A stretch of DNA of 64,000 bases from Sphingomonas gei (GCF_004792685.1 NZ_SRXT01000004.1:552625-616624), one strand, 5' to 3'. Positions 8,648 to 16,682 are shown, counted from the first letter of the stretch. Made by a program: numbers and translations. Notes: a model not told the origin generated them from the sequence alone.

Positions 8648-9130
8648 AGCACGCGCCGGATAGACGTGCTTGACTCGCTGGCGGGTTTTGCCGGCGGATG
8701 GGTTTGGGCAAAGTGTTGTTTCAGCGAGATTAATGCCGGGACGCGGTTGACTCGGCGCGCAGCTTCGCGCCGGTTACGCGGCACCTACGCGGCACCTACG
8801 CGGCACCTACGCGGCACCTACGCGGCACCTACGCGGCACCTACGCGGCACCTACGCGGCACCTACGCGGCATGCGCGCGTCGGGTTCGCGGCACCGAGGC
8901 TGCGGCGGGGCGGCGGGCAAAGGTGCGAAGGCGCGGCATGCGCGATCGATCGATCCGACGATGGCAAAGAGCGGACCCGGCGGCGAGTCGCCCTTGGCGT
9001 ATCAGGCGAAATCCTACATTTCCAGCAGCCGGGTGACGCGCCTTCGGCCGCACCCCTGACTTGGCGACGGTAAGCCTTTGGCAGGGACATGCCGGCTAGC
9101 CTCGCACAGCGACCAGTACCGGAGAGCCGC
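8648..9130. other. Intergenic region with tandem repeat, no supported gene
   Basis: These 483 bases hold an 11-bp tandem repeat array (8775-8871) and otherwise no frame I can support. The open frame at 8666-9073 exists because an 11-bp unit repeated in any frame lacks stops. It encodes an artificial 11-residue repeat. Confidence 0.7.
8775..8871. repeat. 11-bp tandem repeat (TACGCGGCACC), about 8.8 copies
   Basis: Eight identical head-to-tail copies of TACGCGGCACC run from 8775 to 8862, followed by a ninth partial copy to 8871. All full copies are identical, which suggests recent expansion by slippage or turnover. The unit length does not match codon phase. It lies between the NDUFS4-like gene and the thermonuclease gene. 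Confidence 0.95.
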
Positions 9131-9715
9131 GTGCGCCATTCCCCCGAATTCCACCGCGAGGCGGCGGCGCGCCGGCACGCGGTCCGCTGGCGCGATGCGC
9201 CGCGCCGCCGGCGTGCCACGCCGCAGGGAGTGCTCGCCGTGCTGGCGATTGCCGGCGCACTGGGGTTCGGCTGGACCAGCGCCGACCGGTTCGCAGGCGC
9301 GCGGCCGGCTGCCGCGCCTGCGGTCGATGCCGCACCGGCGCTTGCGCTCGACGCCGAGGCGCCACTGCCGGCGCGCGCGTTCGGGCTGTGTCACAGCGGC
9401 GGCGGACGCGACTGCGTGGTCGATGGCGACACCTTCTGGATCGACGGCGAGAAGATCCGCATCGCCGATATCGACACGCCGGAGACGCACCCGCCGCGTT
9501 GCGCGCTGGAGGCCGAGCTCGGCGCGCAGGCGACGCGGCGGCTGCGGGCGCTGCTGAGCGCGGGGCCGATCACGCTGGCCATGGCCGACCGCGATACCGA
9601 TCGCTATGGCCGGAAGCTGCGCGTGGTGCTGCGCGGTGGCGAGTCGCTGGGCGGGATGCTGGTGGCGGAGGGACTGGCGCGGCCTTGGGAGGGGCGGCGG
9701 CGGCCGTGGTGCTGA
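9131..9715 (+). CDS. Thermonuclease-family protein with N-terminal membrane anchor
   Basis: About 194 residues from GTG 9131, which has GGAG six bases upstream; an ATG at 9089 would add 14 residues. A basic N-terminus is followed by one hydrophobic segment (GVLAVLAIAGALGFGW), then an SNase domain. Active-site positions of staphylococcal nuclease are kept: DGDTF, the Arg and Glu in IRIADIDTPETHPP, and the second Arg in DRYGRKLRVVL. Expected to be a Ca-dependent nuclease outside the cytoplasmic membrane or anchored to it. Confidence 0.85.
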   Translation: MRHSPEFHREAAARRHAVRWRDAPRRRRATPQGVLAVLAIAGALGFGWTSADRFAGARPAAAPAVDAAPALALDAEAPLPARAFGLCHSGGGRDCVVDGDTFWIDGEKIRIADIDTPETHPPRCALEAELGAQATRRLRALLSAGPITLAMADRDTDRYGRKLRVVLRGGESLGGMLVAEGLARPWEGRRRPWC

Positions 9716-9765
9716 GGGGTTTTGGGGTGGTTGACTTGACCAGCCTCACTGCGCACCTTGCGGGG

Positions 9766-9987
9766 ATGGCGAAACAGCGCATCGTGATCGATCCCGCCGT
9801 GTGCGGCGGCCGGCCCATCGTCGCCGGGACCCGGATGCGGGTGTCCGACATACTCGACGCGCTGGCAGCCGGTGCGGGCGCTGACGAACTGCTCTCGGAC
9901 TTCCCCTATCTCACGCGCGAGGATATCTCGGCCTGCCTCGCTTATGGCGCGCGGGCGGTCGACCATTCGGTGGTGCAAGCCGCCTGA
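9766..9987 (+). CDS. DUF433 protein, probable antitoxin-like partner
   Basis: A 73-residue protein starting MAKQRIVIDPAVCGGRPIV. The GRPIVAGTRMRVSDIL stretch is the DUF433 signature (a winged-helix/HTH small protein). Its stop overlaps the start of the next gene (TGATG). DUF433 next to a DUF5615 PIN-like protein is a recurrent bacterial pair thought to be a toxin-antitoxin module. The ATG at 9766 gives the family length. Confidence 0.85.
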   Translation: MAKQRIVIDPAVCGGRPIVAGTRMRVSDILDALAAGAGADELLSDFPYLTREDISACLAYGARAVDHSVVQAA

Positions 9988-10310
9988 TGCGGTTCCTGAT
10001 CGACGCGCAGTTGCCGCCGGCGCTGTGTAGTTGGTTCGCGGAGCGCGGATTCGAAGCCGAACATGTCACTGCGCGGCTCGGTGGGCAGACTGCCGACGCG
10101 GAGATCGCGCAAGTCGCGGCTGCCGAAGCGCTGGTGCTGATCACCAAGGACGATGATTTTGCACTTCGCTATCCGCCGCTCGACTATCAGCTTGTGTGGC
10201 TGCGCTGCGGCAACATCACCAATCGAGCGCTCCGCGAATGGCTGTCGCTGCGATGGGCGCCGTTGCTCGAACGGCTGGAGCAGGGCGAGCGGCTAGTGGA
10301 GGTGCGCTGA
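9987..10310 (+). CDS. DUF5615 PIN-like protein, probable toxin-like partner
   Basis: A 107-residue protein, MRFLIDAQLPPALCSWFAER, with the PIN-like acidic positions of the DUF5615 family: the first Asp in FLIDAQLP, and the KDDDF motif in LITKDDDFALR. PIN-fold proteins often cut RNA. It is translationally coupled to the DUF433 gene. Nuclease activity is inferred from the family only. Confidence 0.85.
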   Translation: MRFLIDAQLPPALCSWFAERGFEAEHVTARLGGQTADAEIAQVAAAEALVLITKDDDFALRYPPLDYQLVWLRCGNITNRALREWLSLRWAPLLERLEQGERLVEVR

Positions 10311-10358
10311 GGGGGCGGCCCAAGTGCATCCGGATTGGTGTGATCTACGTCTATTCCA

Positions 10359-10383
10359 GTCACCCCAGCCTTGTGCCGGGGTC
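10359..10383. repeat. REP arm left of the GIY-YIG gene
   Basis: This 25-bp sequence (GTCACCCC...CCGGGGTC) is the reverse complement of 10735-10759 at 21 of 25 positions. The pair brackets the GIY-YIG gene. The same element type is seen at 25337 and 20545. Confidence 0.8.
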
Positions 10384-10408
10384 TATCGGGCGTCAGGCTG
10401 GGCATCCG

Positions 10409-10720
10409 ATGATCGAGCGCGCGCCTTGCGTCTATTTGCTGGCGAACCGCTATAACGGTGCGCTGTATGTCGGCGTGACGTCGAACCTGGTCGCGCGGAT
10501 TATCCAGCACCGCGAAGGCACGTTTGACGGGCACACCAAGAAGTATGGCATCCACCGGCTGGTCTATTTCGAGACCGGTGACTCGATGGAAGGCGCGATC
10601 GCCCGCGAGAAGCGGGTCAAGCTCTGGCGGCGGGACTGGAAGCGTAACCTGATCGAGCGACAGAACCCGGAATGGAACGACCTTGCGGTTGGGCTGGGGC
10701 TGCCGCCGCTGGCGGAGTGA
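10409..10720 (+). CDS. GIY-YIG domain nuclease-like protein
   Basis: A 103-residue single-domain protein starting MIERAPCVYLLANRYNGALY. The GIY-YIG motif is represented by VYLLANRYNGALYVGVTS. The helix with catalytic Arg (RIIQHREG) and the REKRVKLWRRDWK segment with the metal-binding Glu region follow. Such small proteins of the UvrC-like superfamily are common in REP-rich genomes. ATG at 10409 is the first start beyond the left REP arm. Cellular role unknown. Confidence 0.87.
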   Translation: MIERAPCVYLLANRYNGALYVGVTSNLVARIIQHREGTFDGHTKKYGIHRLVYFETGDSMEGAIAREKRVKLWRRDWKRNLIERQNPEWNDLAVGLGLPPLAE

Positions 10721-10734
10721 TGCGCGGCGCGTTG

Positions 10735-10759
10735 GACCCCGGCCCGAGGCGGGAGTGAC
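10735..10759. repeat. REP arm right of the GIY-YIG gene
   Basis: Inverted partner of 10359-10383 (GACCCCGGC...GAGTGAC), starting 14 bp after the GIY-YIG stop codon. Confidence 0.8.
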
Positions 10760-10803
10760 GGTTTGGGGTTTGGGGCGGGGCTCGCCACCGCCACCCTCCC
10801 GTC

Positions 10804-10829
10804 GTCATCCCGGACTTGTTCCGGGATCC
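10804..10829. repeat. REP palindrome
   Basis: A single hairpin, GTCATCCCGGA CTTG TTCCGGGATCC-like, at 10804-10829. The rest of 10760-10987 shows a gradual drop in GC toward the AT-rich gene and no supported frame. Confidence 0.8.
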
Positions 10830-10987
10830 ATGGTGTGGCTGAGCGATGCGGCAGATTGGGTCGCGAGGTGCTGGCGGCGGGGGGTAGAAGCCCAACTTAA
10901 TCCAGCTGGAGAGCTCTAGCTTGGGCGACCTTGCATTGGCTGAAGTCTAATGGTGTTCTGGAAGTTATTCACCGGACTATAAGGCGC

Positions 10988-11731
10988 TCATGATCTCGCA
11001 AGTTTCCCGACGATCTTGCATTCTTTGTCGCTCACCACATAATCATTATCCGAAGTAAGTACTAAAAAATTATCCCCAATCGGCCTTAATATTGCTCCAA
11101 GCGGACAGACGACCGCATTTTTTATCGCGTCTTTGTACAGCAAGCGTCTGTCAAATTGACCACTAGTTAATCCATTAAACAGGCACGTTAACAACATAAT
11201 TACAATAAAATTTATTATGTGCATAGTTAAGGTCGGAATATTAATTCGGCCTGAGTACCAAACGATATAAGCCACCGTCAGAATGCTGATAAAGAAACCT
11301 ATAAACGAATATGGCAAATGCCCTAACTTAAAGTAAGTTATAATTACCAGAATTAACTGGCATATTATCATCAGGCCTACCAAAAATCGAAAAAACGTTC
11401 TATCAGAATTGGCACGTTCTAGTGCTGCATCGCGCACCGGCCCTGCAGGCTTCGTATCCACCGAATCCTGCAAAGACCATGCTCCGAAATTCGCTCTATG
11501 CCAAAGGATAAAGACGATTCCCGGGGAGAGCGTAGATATATAATTGAAACCAACATTTCCAATAGATGTAGCAAATAGATCCGATGAGGTGGAGAAGGAA
11601 TGCAATCTTCCGCCAAAGGAATAATAATAACCAATTAAAAATAAACTGGTAGCAATAAGATGCAAGATAGGAACAGCTATCAGCAGTTCCGCTACTGATT
11701 TTGTTCCGCTCCCAGCTTGCGACTCGCTCAC
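10988..11731 (-). CDS. AT-rich multi-pass membrane protein of unknown function
   Basis: A 247-residue protein with about five hydrophobic segments, for example AVPILHLIATSLFLIGYYY, FLVGLMIICQLILVIITYF and FIGFFISILTVAYIVWY, and a short soluble C-terminus. Base composition is far lower in GC than all neighbours, with A/T-ending codons, a sign of recent acquisition. The frame runs on into nrdB, but the credible start is GTG at 11731, overlapping the nrdB stop (GTGA). The codon change begins at that point. No family recognised. Confidence 0.72.
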   Translation of the reverse strand: MSESQAGSGTKSVAELLIAVPILHLIATSLFLIGYYYSFGGRLHSFSTSSDLFATSIGNVGFNYISTLSPGIVFILWHRANFGAWSLQDSVDTKPAGPVRDAALERANSDRTFFRFLVGLMIICQLILVIITYFKLGHLPYSFIGFFISILTVAYIVWYSGRINIPTLTMHIINFIVIMLLTCLFNGLTSGQFDRRLLYKDAIKNAVVCPLGAILRPIGDNFLVLTSDNDYVVSDKECKIVGKLARS

Positions 11732-12780
11732 TCCGCCGCGATCCCCGCCTTCGAGAACATATCCGCGCCGTCGTCCGCCTCTTCGTTCGCCGCCGGGACC
11801 TTCGCCTTTTGGCGCTTGTCGAACGAATCCCACACTTCGTTCCACGCCCCGCGCGTCGCGCCCTTCGAATACTCCGTCGCGCGCTGTTCGAAGAAATTGG
11901 CGTGCTCGACGCCGTTGAGCAAAGGCGCCAGCCAGGGGAGGGGGTGCTCCTCGATCATGTAGATCGGCTTGAGGCCGAGCTGGCCCAGCCGCCAGTCGGC
12001 GATGTAGCGGATATACTTCTTGATCTCCTTGGGCGTCATCCCGTTGACCGGGCCCTGCTCGAAGGCGAGATCGATGAAATTGTCCTCGAGATGCACCGTC
12101 GTCTGGCACATCTCGCGAATGTCGGACTTGACGCTCTTGGTGTAGCAGTCGCGCTCCTTCACGAAGGTGTGGAACAGCTTGATGATGCCTTCGCAGTGGA
12201 GGCTCTCGTCGCGCACCGACCAGCTGACGATCTGGCCCATGCCCTTCATCTTGTTGAAGCGCGGGAAGTTCATCAGCATCGCGAAGCTGGCGAACAGCTG
12301 GAGCCCCTCGGTGAAGCCGCCGAACATCGCGAGCGTCTTGGCGATGTCCTCGTCGCTGTCGACGCCGAACTGCTGCAGATAATCGTGCTTGTCCTTCATC
12401 TCGCTATATTCGAGGAACATGCCGTATTCGCTCTCGGGCATGCCGATCGTGTCGAGCAGATGGCTGTACGCGGCGATGTGCACCGTCTCCATGTTGGAGA
12501 AAGCGGCGAGCATCATCTTGATCTCGGTCGGCTTGAACACCCGGCCATATTGCTCGTGATAGCAATTCTGGACCTCGACATCGGCCTGGGTGAAGAAGCG
12601 GAAGATCTGGGTGAGCAGGTTGCGCTCGTGATCCGAGAGCTTCTGCGCCCAGTCGCGGCAATCCTCGCCGAGCGGAACCTCCTCGGGCAGCCAGTGGATC
12701 TGCTGCTGGCGCTTCCAGAATTCGTACGCCCAGGGATATTCGAACGGCTTGTAGGTCTTGCGGACTTCGAGAAGAGGCAT
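11728..12780 (-). CDS. nrdB: Class Ia ribonucleotide reductase beta subunit
   Basis: A 350-residue diiron protein that supplies the tyrosyl radical for nucleotide reduction. The E-x2-H-x3-Y pattern of METVHIAAYSHL matches the E. coli ligands E115/H118 and radical Y122. The second-helix pair is in RDESLHCEG. Start at ATG 12780 (MPLLEVRKTYKPFEYPWAYE), six codons' distance from the end of the upstream small gene, with GGAG in that gene's stop region as ribosome site. It partners nrdA at 14382-16286, separated by five small genes. Confidence 0.95.
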   Translation of the reverse strand: MPLLEVRKTYKPFEYPWAYEFWKRQQQIHWLPEEVPLGEDCRDWAQKLSDHERNLLTQIFRFFTQADVEVQNCYHEQYGRVFKPTEIKMMLAAFSNMETVHIAAYSHLLDTIGMPESEYGMFLEYSEMKDKHDYLQQFGVDSDEDIAKTLAMFGGFTEGLQLFASFAMLMNFPRFNKMKGMGQIVSWSVRDESLHCEGIIKLFHTFVKERDCYTKSVKSDIREMCQTTVHLEDNFIDLAFEQGPVNGMTPKEIKKYIRYIADWRLGQLGLKPIYMIEEHPLPWLAPLLNGVEHANFFEQRATEYSKGATRGAWNEVWDSFDKRQKAKVPAANEEADDGADMFSKAGIAAE

Positions 12781-12785
12781 GCGGG

Positions 12786-12995
12786 TTACTCCGGGACGAA
12801 CTGAGAAAAAGCGGAAAAAACTGCGAACGCTCCGACAACGAAGCTGACGAAGCCCCACGTCCGGACGAGTTCACGCGACGGCGGCGGCCTGTCTGGGCGA
12901 CGCTGAAAGGCGGGCTTGAGCATCATGTGCGTGCCGGACAGCATGATAAGCGTGCCTGCCACCAAGGTGAAGGCGATAGCAGGGGCCCCGTTCAT
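12786..12995 (-). CDS. Small two-segment membrane protein
   Basis: A 69-residue protein (MNGAPAIAFTLVAGTLIMLS) with two hydrophobic segments flanking a basic Pro-rich loop. Its start overlaps the preceding gene's stop by 4 bp, and it ends 5 bp before nrdB, so it forms part of a four- or five-gene message with nrdB. Function unknown. Confidence 0.7.
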   Translation of the reverse strand: MNGAPAIAFTLVAGTLIMLSGTHMMLKPAFQRRPDRPPPSRELVRTWGFVSFVVGAFAVFSAFSQFVPE

Positions 12996-13210
12996 GCCGC
13001 CCCCGCCATCGTCGCGACGGTCGCGAAGCCGCCGAGGAACAGCCCCAGCGCGAACAGCATCATCCCGGCGATGCGCAGCGCATAGCCGGTCGCCTCGGCC
13101 TGCGGCAGGCGCAAAGCGGCGCGGGTGAGCAACGGGCGCAGCAGCGTCGTCAGCCCGAGCGCGCCGGTGGCGCCGGCCAGTCCGGCCATCAAGGCGAGGC
13201 TCCGCGTCAT
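12992..13210 (-). CDS. Small membrane protein of unknown function
   Basis: A 72-residue protein, MTRSLALMAGLAGATGALGL, with two hydrophobic helices. It overlaps its upstream and downstream neighbours by 4 bp each, which supports real translation. No family recognised. Confidence 0.7.
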   Translation of the reverse strand: MTRSLALMAGLAGATGALGLTTLLRPLLTRAALRLPQAEATGYALRIAGMMLFALGLFLGGFATVATMAGAA

Positions 13211-13539
13211 TCGTGCTCGATCACCGTATTGCGGCGGCCTTCGCGGATCACGCGGTCGCGATAGACGACTCGCTTGCCGCCGCCATGCGCGCCGACGCCG
13301 AACACCACGATGCCGAGGAAATAGCCGAAATCATACCAGCCGCCATTGTTGGGCACGGCATAGACCGCGACGTCGGGCATGATCAGCGACAGGAACCACG
13401 CCACCGGGAAGATGAAGCCGTGCCACAGCCCCCACAGGAAGCCGGGCGCCTGAGGGCTCACGCCGCTGCTGACCTGGGTCGCGCATGCGGCGAGCAGCAG
13501 CAAGGCGGTGAGTGCGGCACTGTTACGTAGACGGTTCAT
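13207..13539 (-). CDS. Putative small lipoprotein/membrane protein
   Basis: A 110-residue protein with a lipobox-type signal (ALLLLAACATQ), a hydrophobic region (FLWGLWHGFIFPVAWFLSL) and a basic C-terminus. It is first in the short operon leading to nrdB and divergent from the DUF2171 gene 69 bp away. The body (NNGGWYDFGYFLGI) is seen in many proteobacterial small proteins of unknown role. Confidence 0.75.
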   Translation of the reverse strand: MNRLRNSAALTALLLLAACATQVSSGVSPQAPGFLWGLWHGFIFPVAWFLSLIMPDVAVYAVPNNGGWYDFGYFLGIVVFGVGAHGGGKRVVYRDRVIREGRRNTVIEHE

Positions 13540-13607
13540 TTCCTATCTCCTGCATCGTTCGCGGCGCTTGTGCGTTGCCGAGCCGAACCAACCCAAGGAG
13601 CGACCCA

Positions 13608-13877
13608 ATGGCCGATACCAGCGCAATTCAAGAACATATGGAAGTCATCGGCGCCGACGGCGTCCATGTCGGCACCGTCGACAAGGTCGAAGGCGAGCGG
13701 ATCAAGCTCACCAAGAAGGACAGCGGCGCCCAGGTCGAGGGTGCCGAGGGCAGCCATTCCGGGCACCATCACTATATCTCGCTCGGGCTCGTTGCCGAAG
13801 TCGAGGGCGACAAGGTCCGGCTGAGCGCCAACGCCGACGTGGCGGTGAGCTTCGAGGAAGAAGAATCCGAGGGGTGA
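13608..13877 (+). CDS. DUF2171 family protein
   Basis: An 89-residue soluble protein. HMEVIGADGVHVGTVDKVEG is typical of DUF2171, and a PRC-barrel-like strand pattern follows with HHHYISLGLVAEV. AAGGAG at 13594-13599 sets the ATG at 13608. Probably a stress or envelope-related small protein; function not established. A REP arm begins 5 bp after the stop. Confidence 0.85.
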   Translation: MADTSAIQEHMEVIGADGVHVGTVDKVEGERIKLTKKDSGAQVEGAEGSHSGHHHYISLGLVAEVEGDKVRLSANADVAVSFEEEESEG

Positions 13878-13882
13878 GCTGA

Positions 13883-13939
13883 CTCCCTCTCCCTTTGGGA
13901 GAGGGAGGGAGGCGCGCAGCGCCGGAAGGGTGAGGGCAG
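13883..13939. repeat. REP arm left of the DUF559 gene
   Basis: About 57 bp that contains its own hairpin (CTCCCTCTCCC TTTG GGAGAGGGAGGGAG) and then GGAAGGGTGAGGGCAG. It is the inverted counterpart of 14318-14375. Confidence 0.85.
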
Positions 13940-13945
13940 CGTCGC

Positions 13946-14317
13946 TCATGCGGCGTTGCCCTTTCCAGTTTCAAGTGCGGTCGCGACCACGGCGAGCACG
14001 CCGTCGAGATTTGCCATTACGTCGGCATTGCTGAAACGCACCACGCGAAGACCTTCGCTTGTGATCGCCGCAGTGCGCGCAGCATCATATTCGACTGTAT
14101 CGGCGTGCGTATCGCCATCCACTTCGATCACCAATGCTTCCGAGAAACAGAGAATGTCGGCGAAGAACCCGCCGACGGGCGTCTGATGCCGCCATTTGTA
14201 CGCCGGAAAGGCTTCGCGTAGCCCGCGCAGCAGCCGCTTCTCAGGTTCGGGCGCATCGCGCCGAAGTGCCTGCGCGCGAGGGACCGTTCCAATCGGCTGC
14301 TTTGCATAGAGGCGCAT
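13946..14317 (-). CDS. DUF559 endonuclease-like protein
   Basis: A 123-residue protein of the DUF559 family, which has a Vsr/PD-(D/E)XK-like fold. Seen here: the N-terminal RRDAPEPEKRLLRGLREAFP, HQTPVGGFFADILCF with the catalytic-type Asp, and LVIEVDGDTHAD with the following acidic and His residues. The start codon abuts the right repeat arm and the stop lies 6 bp from the left arm, so the gene fills the space between inverted repeats exactly. Biological role unknown. Confidence 0.9.
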   Translation of the reverse strand: MRLYAKQPIGTVPRAQALRRDAPEPEKRLLRGLREAFPAYKWRHQTPVGGFFADILCFSEALVIEVDGDTHADTVEYDAARTAAITSEGLRVVRFSNADVMANLDGVLAVVATALETGKGNAA

Positions 14318-14375
14318 CTGCCCTCACCCTTCCGCCGCCTGCGGCGGCTCCCTCCCTCTCCCAGAGGGAGAGGGA
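14318..14375. repeat. REP arm right of the DUF559 gene
   Basis: Inverted counterpart of 13883-13939, with CTGCCCTCACCCTTCCGCC and the CCCTCTCCCAGAGGGAGAGGG hairpin. It ends 6 bp before the nrdA stop codon region, so it may also act as the 3' hairpin of the nrdA message. Confidence 0.85.
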
Positions 14376-14381
14376 ATTAGC

Positions 14382-16286
14382 TCACTGGCACGCCAGGCAT
14401 TCGTCATAGTCCGTGCTCTCGCCGAGATTGAACTGCGGCTTCTCGATCGTGTTGTCGGCCTCGACTCCGCCCGCGAAACCGGCGCGCTGGACCGACTTCG
14501 AGCGCAGATAGTAAAGCGACTTGATGCCGAGCTCCCAGGCGCGGAAGTGGAGCATCAGCAGGTCCCATTTCTCGACATCGGCCGGGATGAACAGGTTGAG
14601 CGACTGCGCCTGGTCGATATAGGGCGCGCGATCGCCGGCGAGCTCGAGGATCCAGCGCTGGTCGATCTCGAAGCTGGTCTTGTAGCAATCCTTCTCTTCC
14701 TGGCTGAGGAAGTCGAGATGCATCACCGAGCCGCCCTGCTCGAGGATCGAATTCCACACCGCGTCCGAATTCTTGCTCTTCTCGATCAGCAATTTCTCGA
14801 GATAGGGGTTCTTGACCGAGAAGCTGCCCGACAGGGTCTTGTGGGTGTAGATGTTGGCCGGGATCGGCTCGATGCACGCGCTGGTGCCGCCGCAGATGAT
14901 CGAGATGCTCGCGGTCGGCGCGATCGCCATCTTGCAGCTGAACCGCTCCATCACGCCCATGTCGGCGGCGTCGGGGCACGGCCCGCGCTCGATCGCGAGC
15001 TGCATCGACGCTTCGTCGACCTGCGCCTTGATCTGTTTGAACATGCGCAAATTCCAGCTCTTGGCCATCGCGCCTTCGAAGGCGAGCCCGCGCGCCTGGA
15101 GGAAGCTGTGATAGCCCATCACGCCCAAGCCGACGCTGCGCTCGCGGCTGGCCGAATAGGCGGCCTTTTCCATGCCGGGCTCGGCGCGCTCGATGAAGTC
15201 CTGCAGGACATTGTCGAGGAAGCGCATCACGTCCTCGACAAAGCCCTTCTCGTCCTTCCACTCGTCCCAATTCTCGAGGTTGAGCGACGAGAGGCAGCAG
15301 ACCGCGGTGCGATCGTTGCCGAGATGGTCCTTGCCGGTGGGCAAGGTGATTTCGCTGCACAGGTTCGAAGTCGAAACCTTGAGCCCGAGATCGCGGTGAT
15401 GCTTGGGCATCGTATCGTTCACGTGATCGCTGAACACGATGTACGGCTCGCCGGTGGCCAAGCGGGTCTCGACCAGCTTCTGGAACAGCGCGCGCGCATC
15501 GACCTTGCCGCGCTCGCTACCGTCCTTGGGGCTCTTGAGCGACCATTCGCCGCCGTCGCGCACCGCTTCCATGAACGCGTCGGGGATGAGCACGCCGTGG
15601 TGTAGATTGAGCGCCTTGCGGTTGAAGTCGCCCGACGGTTTGCGGATCTCGAGGAACTCCTCGATCTCGGGGTGCGAGATGTCGAGATAGCAGGCGGCCG
15701 AACCGCGGCGCAGGCTGCCCTGGCTGATCGCGAGAGTCAGCGAATCCATCACCCGGACGAAGGGGATGATCCCGCTGGTCTTGCCGTTGAGGCCGACCGG
15801 CTCGCCGATGCCGCGGACATTGCCCCAATAGGTGCCGATGCCGCCGCCGCGCGAGGCGAGCCAGACATTCTCGTTCCAGGTGTCGACGATGCCGTTGAGA
15901 CTGTCGGGCACCGAATTGAGGAAGCAGCTGATCGGCAGGCCGCGACCCGTCCCCCCGTTCGACAGGACCGGGGTGGCGGGCATGAACCAGAGCTTGGAGA
16001 TGTAGTCATAGATGCGCTGGGCGTGCGCGGCATCGTCGGCATAGGCCGAGGCGACGCGGACGAACAGGTCCTGATAGGTCTCGCCGGGGAGGAGATAGCG
16101 ATCCTTGAGCGTCTCCTTGCCGAACTCGGTGAGCAAGGCGTCGCGCGAATGATCGACTTCGAGCGTGTAGAGCGACGGCGAGATGCTGCGGGTGTCCTGA
16201 TCCTTGCGCGGCTTCGCCTTGGTCTCGGGGGGCGTGGCTTCGGCGACAATATCGTTCACGCTGTTTTCCGTGTCCCTGAATTCCAT
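14382..16286 (-). CDS. nrdA: Class Ia ribonucleotide reductase alpha subunit
   Basis: A 634-residue catalytic subunit that reduces ribonucleoside diphosphates. Active-site features are present: SNLCSEITLPTG with the Asn/Cys/Glu trio, ISCFLNSVPDSL, the PTASISIICGGTS loop, and the C-terminal redox pair in CLACQ. The N-terminus starts MEFRDTENSVNDIVAEATPP and has no ATP-cone, so dATP activity control through that domain is absent. The open frame extends to 16805, but the family similarity and an AAGGG before 16286 favour this start. Confidence 0.94.
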   Translation of the reverse strand: MEFRDTENSVNDIVAEATPPETKAKPRKDQDTRSISPSLYTLEVDHSRDALLTEFGKETLKDRYLLPGETYQDLFVRVASAYADDAAHAQRIYDYISKLWFMPATPVLSNGGTGRGLPISCFLNSVPDSLNGIVDTWNENVWLASRGGGIGTYWGNVRGIGEPVGLNGKTSGIIPFVRVMDSLTLAISQGSLRRGSAACYLDISHPEIEEFLEIRKPSGDFNRKALNLHHGVLIPDAFMEAVRDGGEWSLKSPKDGSERGKVDARALFQKLVETRLATGEPYIVFSDHVNDTMPKHHRDLGLKVSTSNLCSEITLPTGKDHLGNDRTAVCCLSSLNLENWDEWKDEKGFVEDVMRFLDNVLQDFIERAEPGMEKAAYSASRERSVGLGVMGYHSFLQARGLAFEGAMAKSWNLRMFKQIKAQVDEASMQLAIERGPCPDAADMGVMERFSCKMAIAPTASISIICGGTSACIEPIPANIYTHKTLSGSFSVKNPYLEKLLIEKSKNSDAVWNSILEQGGSVMHLDFLSQEEKDCYKTSFEIDQRWILELAGDRAPYIDQAQSLNLFIPADVEKWDLLMLHFRAWELGIKSLYYLRSKSVQRAGFAGGVEADNTIEKPQFNLGESTDYDECLACQ

Positions 16287-16434
16287 GGCATCCGACCCTT
16301 TTCGACTCTGCACGCGCCTCCTTCCGGGAGGCTCGGTGCGACTCGGGGCGGCTCGGCAATGATACGCATCGCCAAGGCTGCGCGCGAGAACAAAATACGA
16401 ACTCAGCGCCGGCAGCCGAACACGACAGAACCTG

Positions 16435-16456
16435 TTCCGCATATGGGGATGCGGAA
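16435..16456. promoter_or_regulatory. Inverted repeat TTCCGCAT-N6-ATGCGGAA upstream of nrdA
   Basis: Perfect 8-bp arms at 16435-16442 and 16449-16456. The site is about 150 bp upstream of the nrdA start, a suitable place for a regulator. The binding protein is not identifiable. Confidence 0.45.
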
Positions 16457-16682
16457 GGGGTTCTACCAGTGATTGAGCCTGCCCCTTAGTCTTACCACTA
16501 CAGATTGTGCCAAACCGAGTCCGGGCACAAGCGTTAAATCCAATCTTAACTACACGCTTCGTCGCTAAAATGACTCGGTTCGCAGGCGCCGGCTGCCGCG
16601 ACGCATGGTCAATCCTCGGGTCCTGCAAAGGCAAGAGAACACAGCGCGAACTGCAAAAATATACTGGGGGAGGAATCGGTGG

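Noticed and set aside
8775..8871. CRISPR array
   Set aside because: Units are 11 bp head to tail with no spacers and no cas genes nearby.
8666..9073. Open frame encoding an 11-residue repeat protein
   Set aside because: It only follows from the stop-free 11-bp DNA repeat; no ribosome site and no conserved part outside the repeat.
16412..16440. LexA-type SOS box (GTTC repeats on the minus strand)
   Set aside because: GTTC-N6-GTTC is present, but alphaproteobacterial LexA sites need N7 spacing.
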